Of a stretch of 6,818 nt of DNA, positions 5,447 through 6,818 are shown one piece after another (position 1 is the first letter of the stretch; each line of letters starts with the position of its first letter). The stretch comes from an uncultured Verrucomicrobiota bacterium (GTDB lineage: Bacteria > Verrucomicrobiota > Verrucomicrobiia > Limisphaerales > JADLHS01): assembly GCA_937894935.1 (NCBI GenBank), contig CALAYC010000189.1, forward strand, positions 1 through 6,818, given 5' to 3'. Below the pieces are notes generated by a model that did no database searches, had not been told where the DNA came from, and worked only from the letters and a program-made list of their open reading frames with translations. Both the position numbers and the translations under genes were made by a program.

Positions 5447-5535
5447 CCACAAATGAACACTAATAAACACGGATTTAATACTATGTGGTCACCAATCGAA
5501 AATAATTTGTGTCCCTTCGTGTTGATTCGTGGTTA
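5444..5535. repeat. Imperfect palindromic repeat between cysD and cysN
   Basis: The ends are TAACCAC (5444-5450) and GTGGTTA (5529-5535), exact complements. From 5445 the left arm and the arm ending at 5534 match over 16 of 19 positions, with weaker pairing further in. The arms have a degenerate 10-11 base internal period, for example TTCGTGTTGA then TTCGTGGTTA in the right arm. The centre holds a small palindrome TGGT-C-ACCA (5486-5494). The sequence style (AACCACRAATSAACACKAA) resembles a dispersed intergenic repeat I recall from Verrucomicrobiota and other environmental bacteria, often placed right after stop codons. It carries no gene and is too short to be an autonomous element. In the cysDN message it would fold into a long hairpin between the two subunit genes. 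It fills almost all of the cysD-cysN gap. Confidence 0.7.
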
Positions 5536-5549
5536 ATCAGTTTTCTCCC

Positions 5550-6818
5550 ATGTCTCACTCTCAGCATTCAATCGAACTTTTACGTTTTAACACCTGTGGT
5601 TCGGTGGACGACGGTAAGTCCACGCTTATCGGCCGGTTGCTCTACGATTCAAAATCGTTGATGGAAGATCAGGTCGAAGCGTTGGAACGTTCGGCCGACA
5701 TTACTGGCGGCGGACAGATCAATCTTGCGAATCTCACCGACGGTTTGCGCGCCGAACGTGAGCAAGGCATCACGATTGATGTTGCGTATCGCTATTTCGC
5801 CACGCCGAAGCGGAAATTTATCGTCGCTGATACACCCGGCCATGTGCAGTACACGCGCAACATGGTTACCGGCGCAAGTACGGCGAATCTCTCCATCGTC
5901 CTTGTGGATGCACGACAGGGCGTGATTGAACAAACGCGGCGTCACACCTTCATCGCGGCGATGTTGGGAATTCCGCATCTCGTCATCGCAATCAACAAAA
6001 TGGATCTCGTGGATTGGAAGGAAGAACGTTACCGCGAAATCCGCGAGGAGATTGAAAGTTTTCTGCCGAAGCTCGATGTGTTCCGCGACGTGAAATTTAT
6101 TCCCATCAGCGCGTTGAACGGCGACAACGTAGTTGAAGCGTCTAAAAATACACCCTGGTTTGAAGGGCCGACGTTGCTTGGTCATCTCGAGAGTGTGCAC
6201 ATCGCGAGCGACTGGAATCTCAACGCCTTTCGCTTTCCGGTGCAATGGGTGAATCGGCCTAACAATCCAACTGATAAATCGCTGCATGACTTTCGCGGTC
6301 TCAGTGGACAGATCGCCGGGGGCATCGTGAAGAAAGGTCAGGAGGTTGTCGTTATGCCGGGCGGTATCAAAACCACCGTCAAGGAAATCTGGACCTACGA
6401 CGGTTCGCTCGAAGAAGCATTTTGCCCGCAATCCGTGACGCTCTGCCTGGAGCATGACGTGGATATCAGCCGCGGCGATATGATTATCGGTTTGGAAAAT
6501 CCACCGGGCATGGCTTCGGAATTGCACGCGCGGATTTGTTGGATGAATCCAAAACCGTTGCAGGCGGGTCGCAAATATTATCTGAAACACGGCACCCAAA
6601 CCGTGCAGGCGATCGTCGGGCAGATTGAAGGTCGCATCAACATGAACACCTTCGATCGCGAAGAAGCACCCGGCGAACTCAAGATGAACGACATCGGCGT
6701 GATTCGCGTCAAGACCGCCAAGCCGCTCGTGTATGATGGCTACGCAACGAATCAGCTCACCGGCTCGTTCATTCTGATTGAGCAGGGAACGAACGCGACG
6801 GTTGCGGCAGGAATGTTT
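5550..6818 (+). CDS. cysN: Sulfate adenylyltransferase subunit 1, GTPase (partial at 3' end)
   Basis: The regulatory GTPase of ATP sulfurylase, whose GTP hydrolysis drives APS formation by CysD. ATG 5550 opens a frame that runs without a stop to the window edge, giving 423 residues; E. coli CysN has 475, so roughly the last 50 are missing. GTPase motifs in order: G1 GSVDDGKST (17-25), the switch region EREQGITIDVAYRYF (69-83), G3 DTPGH (94-98), G4 NKMD (149-152) and G5 SAL (187-189), followed by EF-Tu-like beta-barrel domains (VNRPN..DFRG, DISRGDMI, PLVYDGYATNQLTGSFILI). Two differences from E. coli are visible: DTPGHVQYTRNM has Val where Glu is usual, and eight extra residues lie within NNPTDKSLHDFRG (238-250). 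A fused CysC kinase beyond the edge cannot be excluded. No Shine-Dalgarno is seen (TTTTCTCCC before ATG). It lies 103 bases after cysD, separated by the palindromic repeat. Confidence 0.96.
   Translation, partial: MSHSQHSIELLRFNTCGSVDDGKSTLIGRLLYDSKSLMEDQVEALERSADITGGGQINLANLTDGLRAEREQGITIDVAYRYFATPKRKFIVADTPGHVQYTRNMVTGASTANLSIVLVDARQGVIEQTRRHTFIAAMLGIPHLVIAINKMDLVDWKEERYREIREEIESFLPKLDVFRDVKFIPISALNGDNVVEASKNTPWFEGPTLLGHLESVHIASDWNLNAFRFPVQWVNRPNNPTDKSLHDFRGLSGQIAGGIVKKGQEVVVMPGGIKTTVKEIWTYDGSLEEAFCPQSVTLCLEHDVDISRGDMIIGLENPPGMASELHARICWMNPKPLQAGRKYYLKHGTQTVQAIVGQIEGRINMNTFDREEAPGELKMNDIGVIRVKTAKPLVYDGYATNQLTGSFILIEQGTNATVAAGMF

Noticed and set aside
5649..6599. 316-codon reverse open frame across cysN
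   Set aside because: Antisense shadow of cysN, whose G1 to G5 GTPase motifs are all in order on the forward strand.
1..6818. CRISPR array, tRNA, rRNA, transposase or prophage genes
   Set aside because: No regularly spaced direct repeats, cloverleaf, rRNA motifs or mobile-element proteins were seen on either strand.

Overview
The window looks like part of a chromosome from a Verrucomicrobiota bacterium, probably a soil or freshwater relative of Pedosphaera/Limisphaerales. Three things suggest this. The partial protein at the left edge ends in the W...NW...V...FFRLSKL tail I associate with exported proteins of that phylum. Most starts lack a Shine-Dalgarno sequence. A dispersed-type palindromic repeat sits between two operon genes. 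The phylum call rests on recall of family style, not on a search.

Layout, left to right. Positions 3-179 are the C-terminal end of an exported or cell-surface protein. Positions 180-578 hold no gene I can defend and end in a strong rho-independent terminator (579-613). A small single-gene unit follows: a 116-residue protein of unknown function (668-1018) with a good ribosome binding site and its own terminator (1066-1094). The rest is an assimilatory sulfate reduction cluster: cysI, the sulfite reductase hemoprotein (1202-2875, +); an AhpC/Prx1-type 2-Cys peroxiredoxin on the opposite strand (3028-3639, -) with its own terminator (2979-3008); then cysH, PAPS reductase (3782-4459, +), cysD (4508-5446, +) and cysN (5550 to beyond the window edge, +), the two subunits of ATP sulfurylase.

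Together CysD and CysN activate sulfate to APS. After phosphorylation to PAPS by a CysC that is not in the window (it could be fused to the missing end of CysN), CysH reduces PAPS to sulfite with thioredoxin, and CysI reduces sulfite to sulfide for cysteine synthesis. The sulfite reductase flavoprotein (CysJ) or other electron donor, the sulfate transporter and siroheme synthesis are not here. The peroxiredoxin splits the pathway into two arms and shares a 142-bp divergent intergenic region with cysHDN. That region contains two inverted repeats, one of them a perfect 15-bp palindrome, which are candidate operators for joint control of thiol supply and peroxide defence.

This is mostly a well-known pathway. 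I see no convincing evidence of a wholly new system. The points most worth following up are the ahpC/cysH divergent regulatory region, the palindromic repeat placed exactly at the cysD stop codon inside the cysDN pair, the unusual nucleotide-binding loop of CysH, and the unexplained terminated 400-bp region at the left.
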